The notes beneath the pieces are model-generated. The model had not been told where the DNA came from. It was given only the letters and a program-made list of their open reading frames with translations, and searched no databases. Made by a program: the position numbers and the translations under genes. DNA of 43,023 nucleotides, from the NCBI GenBank assembly GCA_042569785.1, contig JBHPGW010000018.1, positions 1-43,023 of the forward strand. Reading direction: 5' to 3'. This DNA is from JBHPGW01 sp042569785. GTDB lineage: Bacteria > Planctomycetota > Phycisphaerae > Sedimentisphaerales > Anaerobacaceae. Shown here in pieces: positions 22,054 to 31,056 of this stretch (its first letter is position 1; the number at the start of each line of letters is the position of its first letter).

Positions 22054-24543
22054 CTAACGCTGGTCGGAAGTTTCTTGTGAGTTATTCATCGGTCCTTGAT
22101 TGGGCTGTTGTGGGGGTTCGGGCTTTGTGGCCCCTAACGCGACGGCCATTTCAACAACAAAAGGGTTCTGGTCGTGTTCCGCGTGCCAGTCGAGTACCTT
22201 TGTGAAATCGTTTCTCTGCTGTTTTGCTAACAGGTATAGAGCCATCATCCGACTTGGCCAATGTGTATCGTTTAGGTTTTCACTTACAGCGTTTAGCAGC
22301 TCGTAATCCATCGGCAGCGAAACCATATCGCCCATAGCTTGTGTTTTGACCACCCAATCGTCGTCGGCGAGAATATAGAGCAGGGCAGACTTGAGCATAT
22401 CGGGCATCCAGTCAGCATAGACAAATTCATAGAGCGGCTCACGGTTTGCCATGATATGCTGTTCTGCCAAAAGACCGATCACCAATTGTGCTGTAGCTGT
22501 CTTTTGTCCGGTTTTTCCTTTTGACAGGGCATTTAGTTTGTTCTGCAGGAATTTGCCTGTGATCTTGATCGCTGGGCGAGTGATAGCGGTTTTTGTCGGC
22601 TTGATATCGCCGAGTCGATTGAGGACACCGAGACCCTGTACGGTTACAGGGTCTATAAAGACCGTAAATTCGATATTAAGAGAAGCTTGTGGGTGCTTGA
22701 GCAGAATTTCTCTGAGCTGACCGGTAACCAGCTGCACAGGTAGTGTGAAACTATCGTTGCCCTGGATTGGTTGGGAAGGTTGGATCTTTTTGGCGACAAG
22801 ATTCGGGATGTATTTATTTATGTCGCCGGTAACATTCGCATCGATCCTGAGATTGCCTTTGAACAGGCCCTGGTCGTTAATAACCAGCGGTTCAGGAGAT
22901 AGATTTGTTATCGCTGCCGCGGCATCGATCTCTTTGCCGTATGAGAATTTGCTTCCGCGAGTATTTAGCTGCACGGATATTATTTGCTCCGGCGGTAAAA
23001 AGCTCGGAATGATCGAGTTGCCGAAAGTTTCTGTTAATGATGTCTGGATAATATCAACGGTGATGGGCGTTATGTACTCACTGTTGTTTTTAAACAAAAG
23101 CAGCTTTGCCTGATGAGCCTCGAGAGAGCCGGGGTCCTTTTCTATCGCGATCTTCAAGGTTTCAATAGCTTTATCTCGCTGTCCTTTTGACAGCTGGATA
23201 TTTGCCATTGCCAAATCAGCGATCTGGTTTCTCTGATTGTTTTCAAGAAGAGGCTCGGCAAAATCGTTTTGTCCGTTCATAACTAAAGCATACGCAAGCA
23301 AAGATGATGCGGTTATTGAGTTAGGTTCAGCCGAATAAACTTTGTTCGCAAAAACCAGGGCGTTATTCGGGTCGACAAGGCCGAAACAGTAGAACCAGAC
23401 AAGTGACAATTGGTCTTCGAGATTCGTTTGATAATCAGCTAAAGCGTTTTTTTCGGCGTTTGTCAATATACTATTTGCCTGGTCGGTGTTGCCGGTTTTC
23501 TCGGTAGCTTTAGCAGCGATAGTTTCGGCAAGCAGATTGAATTGACCGCTTTTGCGAACTAACTCGGCGATTTGCAGGCAATCATACAGATTTCTCTGGG
23601 TATTATAAGTGCTTATCATCCATGGAAGATAGATCGTTGCTGGTAATGGCTCGGAAGGATAAAGATAGGCGAAAACATCTGCGCAATATTTATACGCCTG
23701 TGCGGCCAATTCGTATAACTGCAGCAGTTCGAGATAATTGGCGTAGGCGATCGCGGCTTCTATATCAATTGGATTTTGGCCCAGGGCCAACCTCATTTGT
23801 TCGAGATATACAAACTCGGTAAGCTGTTCCGGGATTATGTCAGTTAGACCTTTAAAGGCAATGCTGTTGTACCTGTTGTCGTTATAGGCCATCATAAACA
23901 GCTGGGCTGCGGTATTGATGTCGGCTTTTTCAGCCTGGAGTAAACCCAGTAAAGTAGAAAGCTGCGAGTTGAGCATAGCGTTTTTCGAGCCAAGCGTCTG
24001 GATCATTTGCGATAAAGCTTTTTCCCTTTCTTCGCGAGAATTTAACTGGTCCAGCAGAAACATGATCCCTCGGCCGGCTATCTCGAGATCGGCTTGTTTA
24101 TCCACATAGTTCGTTAGAAGAGAATTGACCATATAAATTCTTTTCTGCATCTCAACAGCGTCTGCCTGCGTGTTGACCGATGGTGGCAGGGCACTATAAA
24201 GCCGGATCATATCGTCTAAGGCGTAGCTGGCTCTTTTGTCAAGAGTTACAGTTGCCATGAAAAACACAAGTGCCTCTTCGATGTCGGCTTCATTGGCGTT
24301 TTCAACACCGGCTACTTCATAGCCTATATCATAAAACTTAAGTGCGATAGACGGAGAATATAAATTGTTGCGTTTCGAGTTCGTCCTTGCCTGGGCCGCA
24401 GAGGAAAATAGACAAATTGCGCAGATGATCAATGCGCAATAAGTCAGCACTTGTCGGTTTTCAGGTGTCGAACTTGTGCCGGGTGTGCGAAAACTAATTT
24501 TCAAATTACCATATTTCACTGTTCTATCCGCTCCTTTGGACAT
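22054..24543 (-). CDS. Large exported helical-repeat (TPR/HEAT-like) protein, function unknown
   Basis: An 829-aa protein. A polar N-terminal stretch of about 30 residues precedes a signal-like segment (QVLTYCALIICAICLFSSAAQA, about 31-52), so an internal start nearer the hydrophobic core is possible. The region about 60-490 is a chain of helix pairs rich in Ala/Leu with TPR-like spacing. About 500-660 is beta-rich with prolines. The last 120 residues again look like HEAT-type pairs (DDDWVVKTQAMGD, HWPSRMMALYLLA) and end in a Pro/Gln/Asn tail. It is probably periplasmic or surface-bound and a scaffold for protein contacts. No enzymatic motif is seen. It stands alone on this strand. Confidence 0.7.
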   Translation of the reverse strand: MSKGADRTVKYGNLKISFRTPGTSSTPENRQVLTYCALIICAICLFSSAAQARTNSKRNNLYSPSIALKFYDIGYEVAGVENANEADIEEALVFFMATVTLDKRASYALDDMIRLYSALPPSVNTQADAVEMQKRIYMVNSLLTNYVDKQADLEIAGRGIMFLLDQLNSREEREKALSQMIQTLGSKNAMLNSQLSTLLGLLQAEKADINTAAQLFMMAYNDNRYNSIAFKGLTDIIPEQLTEFVYLEQMRLALGQNPIDIEAAIAYANYLELLQLYELAAQAYKYCADVFAYLYPSEPLPATIYLPWMISTYNTQRNLYDCLQIAELVRKSGQFNLLAETIAAKATEKTGNTDQANSILTNAEKNALADYQTNLEDQLSLVWFYCFGLVDPNNALVFANKVYSAEPNSITASSLLAYALVMNGQNDFAEPLLENNQRNQIADLAMANIQLSKGQRDKAIETLKIAIEKDPGSLEAHQAKLLLFKNNSEYITPITVDIIQTSLTETFGNSIIPSFLPPEQIISVQLNTRGSKFSYGKEIDAAAAITNLSPEPLVINDQGLFKGNLRIDANVTGDINKYIPNLVAKKIQPSQPIQGNDSFTLPVQLVTGQLREILLKHPQASLNIEFTVFIDPVTVQGLGVLNRLGDIKPTKTAITRPAIKITGKFLQNKLNALSKGKTGQKTATAQLVIGLLAEQHIMANREPLYEFVYADWMPDMLKSALLYILADDDWVVKTQAMGDMVSLPMDYELLNAVSENLNDTHWPSRMMALYLLAKQQRNDFTKVLDWHAEHDQNPFVVEMAVALGATKPEPPQQPNQGPMNNSQETSDQR

Positions 24544-24676
24544 CTATCCATCCAGCTGACGTAATCAGGTGTACGGACACCAGAGTCCGTTGCTCTTGTG
24601 TATTTCGGGTAAATCCAAACACGGCTTTAGGCATAATACGGTTAAAAATCAGGTTTGTTTGGTGATTTGAGCGTTT

Positions 24677-26278
24677 TTACGGCTGTTTTTGGGACGTTCC
24701 CGTTAGCAGTGAAAGGCATTTGTTTCGCAGAATTTTCGATACCAGAAAGTAAACCGCCGCTGCTGACGGTACTACTAACGCCAGCCTTAGTAGGTTAGTC
24801 CGGAAATTCTGCGGCAAATTACCGCACAAATGCAATATGGCTGCACCGATAAGGAACATAACGGTTGCAGCGACAAAGGTTTTTATTATGGTGGTAGCCA
24901 GGCCTTCTAAAACGGAATTTCCGAAACGGCGGCGAAGGAAGAATATCAGTATTACGACCTGCAGATAAGAGCAAACGGCTGTCGAAAGAGCAAGCCCCGC
25001 CGTCCCCATAAACCAGATCAGGGTTAAGTTGAGAATGAGATTAACGGCGACCGCTATTATCGCACTTATCATAGGCGTTTTTGAATCCTGCACGGAGAAA
25101 AACGCCCTGGCGCATATCTGTTGCGAAAAGTAGCCGCATAAGCCTATCGCATAGAACAAAAGTATCCATGCGGTAGCGGCTGAATCGTCAGCGGTGAATT
25201 GTCCCCTTTGGAAAATCGTAGTTACCAAAGGCCTTGCGACGAGAAACAATCCCGCTGTAGCTGGTATCGCGATAAAGACAGCACCGTTGATCCCCCGGCA
25301 GATCGTTGTGGTAAGAGCTTTGTAATCTTTTTTGGCGGCGTCACTGCTCATGACCGGGAAAATGGCTGTCGCTAAGGATATCCCCAGGACCCCTAACGGG
25401 AACTGGTAAAGCCTTTGCGAATAGTAAAGTTGTGATAGTGCCCCTTCCCACAATGGATACCTGAACGATAAACCGAGAAGTTCGAGTTGACAAATTGTGC
25501 CTTTCTCCAGTGAGCCGGAAAAAAATAACGCGATCAAATCGTCAGCGAGCGTATTTATCTGTGTCACCGTCAAGCCGATGATCATAGGTCCCATAAGCAG
25601 CATAACTTTTTTGTATGCCTGGGTTTTTACCTGCCAGCTTGGGCGGATCACTATCTGCTTGGAACGAAGTGTCACTAACTGAAGCCCCAATTGTACTACA
25701 CCTGCAAAGAGCACCGCGAAAGCGACTATAAAAACCAGGGTTCGTCCTTCGATCTTCATCACTTTACCGCCGATCCAGAGCGCGGCGATTATAAAGATGT
25801 TGAGTATTATCGGTGCCGCAGCTGGTGCCGCGAAGTGCCTGTGAGAATTTAATACGCCTGCAAGAATAGCAACCACGCAGATCATTATCATGTAGGGCAG
25901 CATCAGCCCTGCCAGTTCCAGCTTGAGTTGCGTTCCTTCATAGACGCTGAAGAATTTGTAATAGCCCCAGATGCCGGCTTCGCCTAACAAAACGACGGCT
26001 GCTAATATTACGAATACCACGGTGACGACTGTACATGCCAGCGTTTTGGCGGCTTGTCGATCGTGCTCTAATTGTTCACTGTAAACGGGGATGAACGATG
26101 AAGAGGCGGCGCCTTCACCGAAAATTCTCCTGGCCAGATTAGGGATCTTAAATGCGATCGCCCAACTGTCGAATAAACCGCCGGCACCGAGAAAGTACGC
26201 GAACGCGGTATCTCGCAGCAGCCCCAAAATTCGACTGCCCATCGTCAGCAGAGCGATCTGTCTAAATCCTTTTATCAT
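24677..26278 (-). CDS. murJ: Lipid II flippase MurJ (MviN)
   Basis: A 533-aa MOP-superfamily protein with about 14 membrane helices. The N-terminal MIKGFRQIALLTMGSRILGLLRDTAFAYFLG is the typical MurJ helix 1-2, and FKIPNLARRIFGEGAASSSFIPVYSE (about 44-69) is the most conserved MurJ block, with the Arg and Glu of the central cavity. It should move lipid II across the inner membrane for peptidoglycan assembly. It begins 7 nt after the rodA stop, so the two are one operon. Confidence 0.95.
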   Translation of the reverse strand: MIKGFRQIALLTMGSRILGLLRDTAFAYFLGAGGLFDSWAIAFKIPNLARRIFGEGAASSSFIPVYSEQLEHDRQAAKTLACTVVTVVFVILAAVVLLGEAGIWGYYKFFSVYEGTQLKLELAGLMLPYMIMICVVAILAGVLNSHRHFAAPAAAPIILNIFIIAALWIGGKVMKIEGRTLVFIVAFAVLFAGVVQLGLQLVTLRSKQIVIRPSWQVKTQAYKKVMLLMGPMIIGLTVTQINTLADDLIALFFSGSLEKGTICQLELLGLSFRYPLWEGALSQLYYSQRLYQFPLGVLGISLATAIFPVMSSDAAKKDYKALTTTICRGINGAVFIAIPATAGLFLVARPLVTTIFQRGQFTADDSAATAWILLFYAIGLCGYFSQQICARAFFSVQDSKTPMISAIIAVAVNLILNLTLIWFMGTAGLALSTAVCSYLQVVILIFFLRRRFGNSVLEGLATTIIKTFVAATVMFLIGAAILHLCGNLPQNFRTNLLRLALVVPSAAAVYFLVSKILRNKCLSLLTGTSQKQP

Positions 26279-26285
26279 ATTATTT

Positions 26286-27563
26286 TCAACTTGTGCTGTT
26301 AAACGCTTTTGGCGCCACGGTGAAAGGCCTTCTTCTGCCGACGTTGTTCAATAGTCCTATCGCAGTCATACTGACTAAGAGACTTGATCCGCCATAACTT
26401 ACCAGAGGTAAAGTCAGCCCCGTGATCGGCATCAGTCCAAGCGTCATACCGACATTAACAATGACCTCTACAGCGAACATAGCCATGATACCGATGGCCA
26501 GCAGTCTGCCGAACGGATCGGTATTATGAAAGGCGATCTTCATACCGCAGGCGAGAATGATCACATACAGGCTCAAGACAACGCAGCAACCTGCAAAGCC
26601 CCACTGATGCGCGATTATGGCAAAAATAAAATCGTTATGTTTTTCCGGCAGAAAATTATATTTGATAAAGGGCCCATGCCTAAAGCCCTGCCCGGTAAAC
26701 CCGCCCGAAGCCACCGCGTATTTGGAGCGTATTAAGTGATAACCCCAGTCATTGTTCCATTGCTTCCTGGAAAATTTGCTCCCTACAAGGATATTGCCGA
26801 GTCTGGGGTTTTTTTCGGCTTTGGCCTGGATCGTCTTATTTTGCAGCAGCACCGAGCTTATCCTGACCCGTTGGTAATGGTCCATCTTGATCCATAGCAA
26901 GGGGCTTATAGCCAGGCCCAGAAGCACGATTATTACAAAATGCTTTACCTTTGCCCCTGCCACGAAAAGCATAGTGAACAGGATAGGCATCATCAAAAGC
27001 ACCGTCCCAAGGTCAGGCTCCAGCAGGATCATTACCATCGGCAGTAAGGTTAATGCGAACGGGCCTATCAGTGCGGTGAAATGGCGGTAGTTGCTGCGAT
27101 AGCGCAGATACCACGCCAGGGCGAGGATATATGCTAACTTGCAGAATTCCGAAGGCTGGAGCCTAAGCCCGCCAACAGGCAGGGTTATCCACCGATGTGT
27201 ACCGTTAATTAAGGGCACAAAGCTCAGGTTTACATATTTGCCAAGCAGAACGATACCTAAAAGCACAAGCACACAGGCGTATATCAGGTAACTTAATCTG
27301 CCCAGTAGTCGATAATTAACCAGGTTGATCAATAGAAAAGCGATAGCTCCAACTGCTGTGAACACGAGTTGTTTTTTCCATGTGTTGGCCCATTCGGCGC
27401 TTCTGCCGGCAGGACTAAATTCAGCCGGATGCCCAGCAGAGTAGATCGTCATAAGCCCAACAGCTATCAAAGCCAGTGCGGCTAATAACAAAACTATCCT
27501 TACGAATACAAGCCGTCCTTTCAAAAACGCAAACATGACAGAATAATAGCATAGACTCCGCAA
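26286..27563 (-). CDS. rodA: SEDS peptidoglycan polymerase RodA
   Basis: A 425-aa ten-helix SEDS protein. GLRLQPSEFCKLAYILALAWYL (about 152-173) and the C-terminal GLTLPLVSYGGSSLL are signature blocks, and LLEPDLGTVLL contains the catalytic Asp region. RodA polymerises lipid II glycan with a partner class B PBP, which is not in the window. It forms an operon with murJ. An ATG nine codons in (27536) begins MFAFLKGRLVF and may be the real start. No clear ribosome site distinguishes them. Confidence 0.93.
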   Translation of the reverse strand: MRSLCYYSVMFAFLKGRLVFVRIVLLLAALALIAVGLMTIYSAGHPAEFSPAGRSAEWANTWKKQLVFTAVGAIAFLLINLVNYRLLGRLSYLIYACVLVLLGIVLLGKYVNLSFVPLINGTHRWITLPVGGLRLQPSEFCKLAYILALAWYLRYRSNYRHFTALIGPFALTLLPMVMILLEPDLGTVLLMMPILFTMLFVAGAKVKHFVIIVLLGLAISPLLWIKMDHYQRVRISSVLLQNKTIQAKAEKNPRLGNILVGSKFSRKQWNNDWGYHLIRSKYAVASGGFTGQGFRHGPFIKYNFLPEKHNDFIFAIIAHQWGFAGCCVVLSLYVIILACGMKIAFHNTDPFGRLLAIGIMAMFAVEVIVNVGMTLGLMPITGLTLPLVSYGGSSLLVSMTAIGLLNNVGRRRPFTVAPKAFNSTS

Positions 27564-27600
27564 AATTGCATATATGAACTGAAAAATAATAATTTTTTTC

Positions 27601-27628
27601 TTGACAATTTTGTCGGTAGTATGATAAT
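27601..27628 (+). promoter_or_regulatory. Promoter for the secreted-protein gene pair
   Basis: TTGACA (27601-27606), a 16-nt spacer and GATAAT (27623-27628) form a near-consensus promoter about 70 nt upstream of the ATG at 27701, which itself has AAAGGAGGTG. The expression signals look intact although the genes are frameshifted. Confidence 0.6.
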
Positions 27629-27700
27629 TTAAAGGTATAGATAGCTGGAAAAGCTGGTTAGTTTTGCTGTAAGCGGGATTAATTTAAAGGAGGTGTTTTT

Positions 27701-28205
27701 ATGAAGCAGGGTCTCTATTTTATTAGTGCTATTGTTCGTCTCGGTCGCAATGGCTGAAACTGTCTCCATCACTGCGACGGACCTTGGTGGCGGATTGGTC
27801 GAGATCAGCTACGAAATTACTGGCGGTAGTAATCGGGTAAGGGCTTTTGCTCTTGATATCAATGTCAGTGACGGTAATATAATCGATGTCAATAATTACT
27901 TTGTCGGCGAGTGTAACGCCACAGAACGAGGCTACGGAATCTTCCCCGGCGGCATCGTTATGGAAGATCCCGCTATCGTTCCTGATGTAGTCCTTTCAGA
28001 CTGTTTTTGGCCGCCACCGCCCTGTCTATGCTGGGGCGATGTCTCCAGTGGTGCAACGCCTGCTGGTCAACGGGATGATGCAATCAGCCTGTCCGACGTT
28101 TTCCACATCTACAACCACATCAAGTTGTATCCACACACAGGATATGTTGGTCCTTGTATGTTCGAGGATGCGAACGGAGATATTCAGCCGGTACCACCAG
28201 AGTGA
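27701..28205 (+). pseudogene. Secreted protein with dockerin-like tail, frameshifted in the signal peptide
   Basis: The ATG at 27701 has an excellent ribosome site but stops after 18 codons. Removing one G from the GGG at about 27709-27711 joins it to the main frame and gives MKQVSILLVLLFVSVAMA, a perfect signal peptide, followed by about 150 residues. The mature part is beta-rich (VSITATDLGGGLVEISYEI) with YGIFPGG. It then has a dockerin-like stretch (DDAISLSDVFHIYNHI, EDANGDI) that ends early. Without the shift, only a GTG at 27726 lacking a ribosome site could start it. It is either a pseudogene, a sequencing error or a recoded gene. The next gene has the same defect. Confidence 0.6.
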
Positions 28206-28249
28206 TCACGAAATCTCCTAATATAACGAGTTTTATCAGGAGTTGAGAG

Positions 28250-28844
28250 ATGAAGAGGGTGATAATTTTACTGTTGGTATTGGGCCTTACTTCGACAGCA
28301 TCAGCGGTCGTTGGAATGGACGTCTATGTGAACAGCGCACCTGCAGGCTGATGGTGACCTGGTAGTTGCAGGCGACACGGTTAAAGTAGTAATCACTGAT
28401 ACCGCTCCAATAGCTGGTCTGGGTCTTGGTATCGCCGATTTCAAGATTCATGTCTCTCAAGGCAACTATGATATGGGCAGTGATGACTGGGGACCTCTTC
28501 CTATTTTTCAACCGCCATTTACACCGATATACTGGGATCCGATATTTCCCCCTACCGCCACATCAACTGTTATTGGTGCTGGTTTTGATGTTAAGCTTGA
28601 TGGTATCTTTGCCGACCCTCCGTTTGGCCCGCCACCTCCCGGCGATATTGTCTCATTTACATTTACCGCTACAGGTGCACCCACTACTATTGATCCGTAT
28701 TTCGGTATGTACAACGGTGATGGTGCCATCCATCCCGCTATAGTGGGCCCTGGTGATGATTTTGGTAATTTCACATTCATCCCCGAGCCGATGACGATCG
28801 CCTTGCTGGGTCTGGGCGGATTGTTCCTGCGTAGGCGTAAATAA
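28250..28844 (+). pseudogene. PEP-CTERM secreted protein, frameshifted
   Basis: The ATG at 28250, behind AGGAG, encodes the signal peptide MKRVIILLLVLGLTSTASA and stops at 28349-28351. Skipping one G at about 28346 enters the frame that stays open to 28844 (GCT GAT GGT GAC... at 28347), giving about 197 residues. The beta-rich body carries Pro/Gly-rich loops (IFQPPFTPIYW, FGPPPPGD). The end has the PEP-CTERM sorting signal: FIPEPM, the hydrophobic IALLGLGGLFL and RRRK. In exosortase systems this tail directs cleavage and surface attachment. No exosortase is in this window. Codons on both sides of the break look normal, so the lesion is recent or artefactual. Confidence 0.65.
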
Positions 28845-28871
28845 GACGCTGGTTAATATAATTTAATAAAT

Positions 28872-28908
28872 AAAAGAGGCATCCCTCTTTGGGCTGCCTC
28901 TTTTGCTT
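28872..28908 (+). terminator. Rho-independent terminator
   Basis: AAAAGAGGCA (28872-28881) pairs with TGCCTCTTTT (28895-28904) around a 13-nt loop, then TTTT after a GC. It closes the two secreted-protein genes. Confidence 0.85.
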
Positions 28909-28933
28909 TTGCGCAAAAAACGTTATTTATAAT

Positions 28934-28962
28934 TTGTCACAGATAATGTTTTGTGTTAGTAT
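28934..28962 (+). promoter_or_regulatory. Promoter for the lipoprotein gene
   Basis: TTGTCA (28934-28939), a 17-nt spacer and TAGTAT (28957-28962) lie 48 nt before the ATG at 29011, which has AAGGGG as ribosome site. Confidence 0.5.
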
Positions 28963-29010
28963 GCCCGGATATTGTAAAGAGTTAATATTATTTTTTTTAA
29001 GGGGTTGAAT

Positions 29011-29400
29011 ATGAGAACTAAAGAAAGATGTATCGTTGGAGTAGTAGTTGTGCTGATTATGTTGGTGGTGCTTTGCGGGTGTGAGCAGAGTAAGACCAGC
29101 CAATGTGAACAGGATAAACTCCAACTGCAAAAGACCATAGAATCTCAGCAGGCAAAAATCGAGGAAATGAAAAAGGTGGAAGAAATGTTGAGTGATCTTC
29201 TAAGAGGAATTACCGATGAACTGGAAAGAACCCAGGAAGAACTTGCTAAGACCAAGACAGTAGAAAGCCCTAGGCCCAGACCCAGGAAACCCGGAAAAAT
29301 TACGCCTGAACAGTCGGAAAGATTGATAAAAGGTATTGAAGAACTCAAGGCGCTGAAAGAAGCAAAGATCAAACAGATGAAAGAGCGATCCGGCGAATAA
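29011..29400 (+). CDS. Small coiled-coil lipoprotein
   Basis: A 129-aa prolipoprotein. After MRTKERC comes a hydrophobic segment (8-21) and the lipobox LCGC with Cys24 as the lipidation site. The mature part is almost entirely charged helix with heptad-like spacing (about 35-80, QKTIESQQAKIEEMKKVEEM). Next is a Pro/Arg hinge (RPRPRKPGK) and a second short helix. The ATG at 29011 is preferred to the in-frame TTG at 29005 because of its spacing from AAGGGG. It would be lipidated by the Lgt encoded in this window. It is probably an envelope spacer or adaptor; no family is recognised. Confidence 0.75.
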   Translation: MRTKERCIVGVVVVLIMLVVLCGCEQSKTSQCEQDKLQLQKTIESQQAKIEEMKKVEEMLSDLLRGITDELERTQEELAKTKTVESPRPRPRKPGKITPEQSERLIKGIEELKALKEAKIKQMKERSGE

Positions 29401-29471
29401 AAACAGAGTAACTGTTAGTTGGAAACAGGTTTGAAATTATAAAAATAGCTTGGCGCCAAGGTCGAATCAGT

Positions 29472-29530
29472 AATTTTGATTTTTAACTTTTGATTTTTAA
29501 ATTCTCAAACTGGCCGAAGGTCAGTTTGAG
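29472..29530 (-). repeat. 59-bp palindrome-bearing repeat core, copy A (inverted)
   Basis: The reverse complement of this segment matches 38972-39030 and 38748-38806 with few differences. It contains the 27-bp palindrome CTCAAACTG...CAGTTTGAG (29504-29530) plus an AT-rich tail with two AAAATCAAA-like units. It ends 17 nt before the TTG start of the next gene. A separate perfect 12-bp palindrome (CTTGGCGCCAAG) lies just before it at 29449-29460. Confidence 0.8.
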
Positions 29531-29546
29531 TTGAGGTAAAAGAGTT

Positions 29547-30575
29547 TTGGAATTATCGTTTTGGACGAAATTACGGATTTGGGCAGTTCTGGCAGTTGGG
29601 GTTGTCCTGATCGGCATATTGGCCTGGCCCATGGTTGCCCCTGGTCCGTATGGTGTTTTATCGGTCACTATCGGCTCGGTAAGTTTTGGGCAAGCGATAA
29701 TTTTGGCATTGTTGGCGGTTATAACCGGTTTGCTTGGCTATTTTGTTTCATGGCCTTACAGTCGAGAGGTCGGTATACTTGCAGTTCCTGCCGGCCTGGG
29801 TATCTGGGCGTTTCGCTGCGGCGAAATGAGAAGCCTGCTGCTCGAAAATCCAACCGTCTCGCAACAGCAGCAACTTTTCGCAGCCCTTAAATGGGAGCCT
29901 TTCTTCTGGTTGTTAATAGTAGCAATGGGCTTTTTGGGAGTCGTGATAGGTCAGTTGATAGCTCAGCCAAAATTCCTCACTGCAGATGATACCGAGCAAA
30001 GTGACAAGAAAAAGTTTTCGCTCTCAAGTCTGATCATTTTCGGCAATCCTTATATAGTCAATTTGATGCTTGCAAAAACCCTGCCTCATCTCAATTCCAA
30101 GTCCGAAAAATCTCAGGCCAAGACAACTTCCAGGCAAAACGAATATTTGAATATCCTGATCGCTCTGGTCGGCTCGTTTTTGATAGCTCAATTTTGCATT
30201 GGGATTTTCACTCAGAACGTAAAAATGGCTGACGAGCAGTTAGGCACGGTAGTCGCTCAACCTGCGGTAGGGCAAATCGCGCTGGCGGTTACAGTCTCTT
30301 TCGCGATCGCCGCCTTTGTCGTCAAAAAGTTTCTCAATGCCAGCTATATTTGGCCAATAATTGCCAGCTCTTTTGTAATGATATTTTCTGTAAGAAGTTA
30401 TGTTAATGAACAGGTGTTTCAGCGTCTTGTTGACAACTGGCCGCCTGTGTTTTTCTACAGGGCCGTTACCGCTATTTTACCAATACAGATAGTTAGTTTT
30501 GCCGCTTTAGGGGCGATCGCCGGCTACTGGCTGGCAGTTCGATACAATTATTGGCGTAAGCACGAAATAAAGTAG
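29547..30575 (+). CDS. Polytopic membrane protein, function unknown
   Basis: A 342-aa protein with about eight hydrophobic segments (about 9-28, 48-66, 75-88, 115-138, 202-222, 244-262, 266-284 and 304-330). A polar cytoplasmic-type loop (140-200) is rich in Ser/Lys. The only plausible start is TTG at 29547: no ATG occurs before the first helix, and a GAGG/AAAGAG lies just upstream. A palindromic repeat sits 17 nt upstream of this codon, so expression may depend on it. No signature is recognised. It may be planctomycete-specific. Confidence 0.7.
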   Translation: MELSFWTKLRIWAVLAVGVVLIGILAWPMVAPGPYGVLSVTIGSVSFGQAIILALLAVITGLLGYFVSWPYSREVGILAVPAGLGIWAFRCGEMRSLLLENPTVSQQQQLFAALKWEPFFWLLIVAMGFLGVVIGQLIAQPKFLTADDTEQSDKKKFSLSSLIIFGNPYIVNLMLAKTLPHLNSKSEKSQAKTTSRQNEYLNILIALVGSFLIAQFCIGIFTQNVKMADEQLGTVVAQPAVGQIALAVTVSFAIAAFVVKKFLNASYIWPIIASSFVMIFSVRSYVNEQVFQRLVDNWPPVFFYRAVTAILPIQIVSFAALGAIAGYWLAVRYNYWRKHEIK

Positions 30576-30870
30576 TAACCTCAGGATCGCATGAAATTTT
30601 CCTCTCTTTTTTTTACCTCATTTTTCAAGATAAGTACTGTAATTACACATAGTTGCGTGCATATAGTCCCATAACCAGGCTCTGATCTGCAAAATGCAAT
30701 AAAATTGGTTGTTTCAGGCGCCAAAAATAGCCGAAGACTTATATGTTCCTTAGTTTGGCCTTGAGGACGTGGTTTTCAGGAGCCAAAGTTACAGACAGAA
30801 CGGTATTTAATGAACAGTAGTAGGGATTTCTTCGTATTATTTTAAGGCCAGCTGGTAAAAGGAGTTTAAA
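30576..30870. other. Leader region of csrA
   Basis: In 295 nt I see no ORF or RNA gene. The last 100 nt contain several GGA trinucleotides (GAGGACG near 30762, CAGGAGC near 30777, AGGGATT near 30821), and the ribosome site AAAAGGAG just before the csrA ATG contains one more. GGA is the core of CsrA-binding sites, so autoregulation is possible but unproven. Confidence 0.4.
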
Positions 30871-31056
30871 ATGTTGGTTTTGAGCAGACAAAAAGATGAA
30901 TCGATTATGATTGGTGACGACGTTGAGATCGTAATAGTCGATGTTCGAGGCGACAAAGTACGTCTTGGAATAACAGCACCAAGAGAAATATCGGTTCATC
31001 GAAGAGAGGTTTACGAAGCGATTCAGCGTGAGAAAGAAAAAGGCGGCAAACATTAG
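30871..31056 (+). CDS. csrA: Carbon storage regulator CsrA
   Basis: A 61-aa dimeric RNA-binding protein that binds GGA motifs in leaders and changes translation or stability. The N-terminal MLVLSRQKDESIMIGD (Leu4 and Arg6 of the RNA-binding beta-1 strand) and VRLGITAPREISVHRREVYEAI, with the second key Arg in the HRREV region, are intact. AAAAGGAG precedes the ATG. It is monocistronic here. No fliW or flagellar gene, the usual neighbour in many phyla, is in the window, so its targets are unknown. A hybrid kinase follows 426 nt downstream. Confidence 0.97.
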   Translation: MLVLSRQKDESIMIGDDVEIVIVDVRGDKVRLGITAPREISVHRREVYEAIQREKEKGGKH

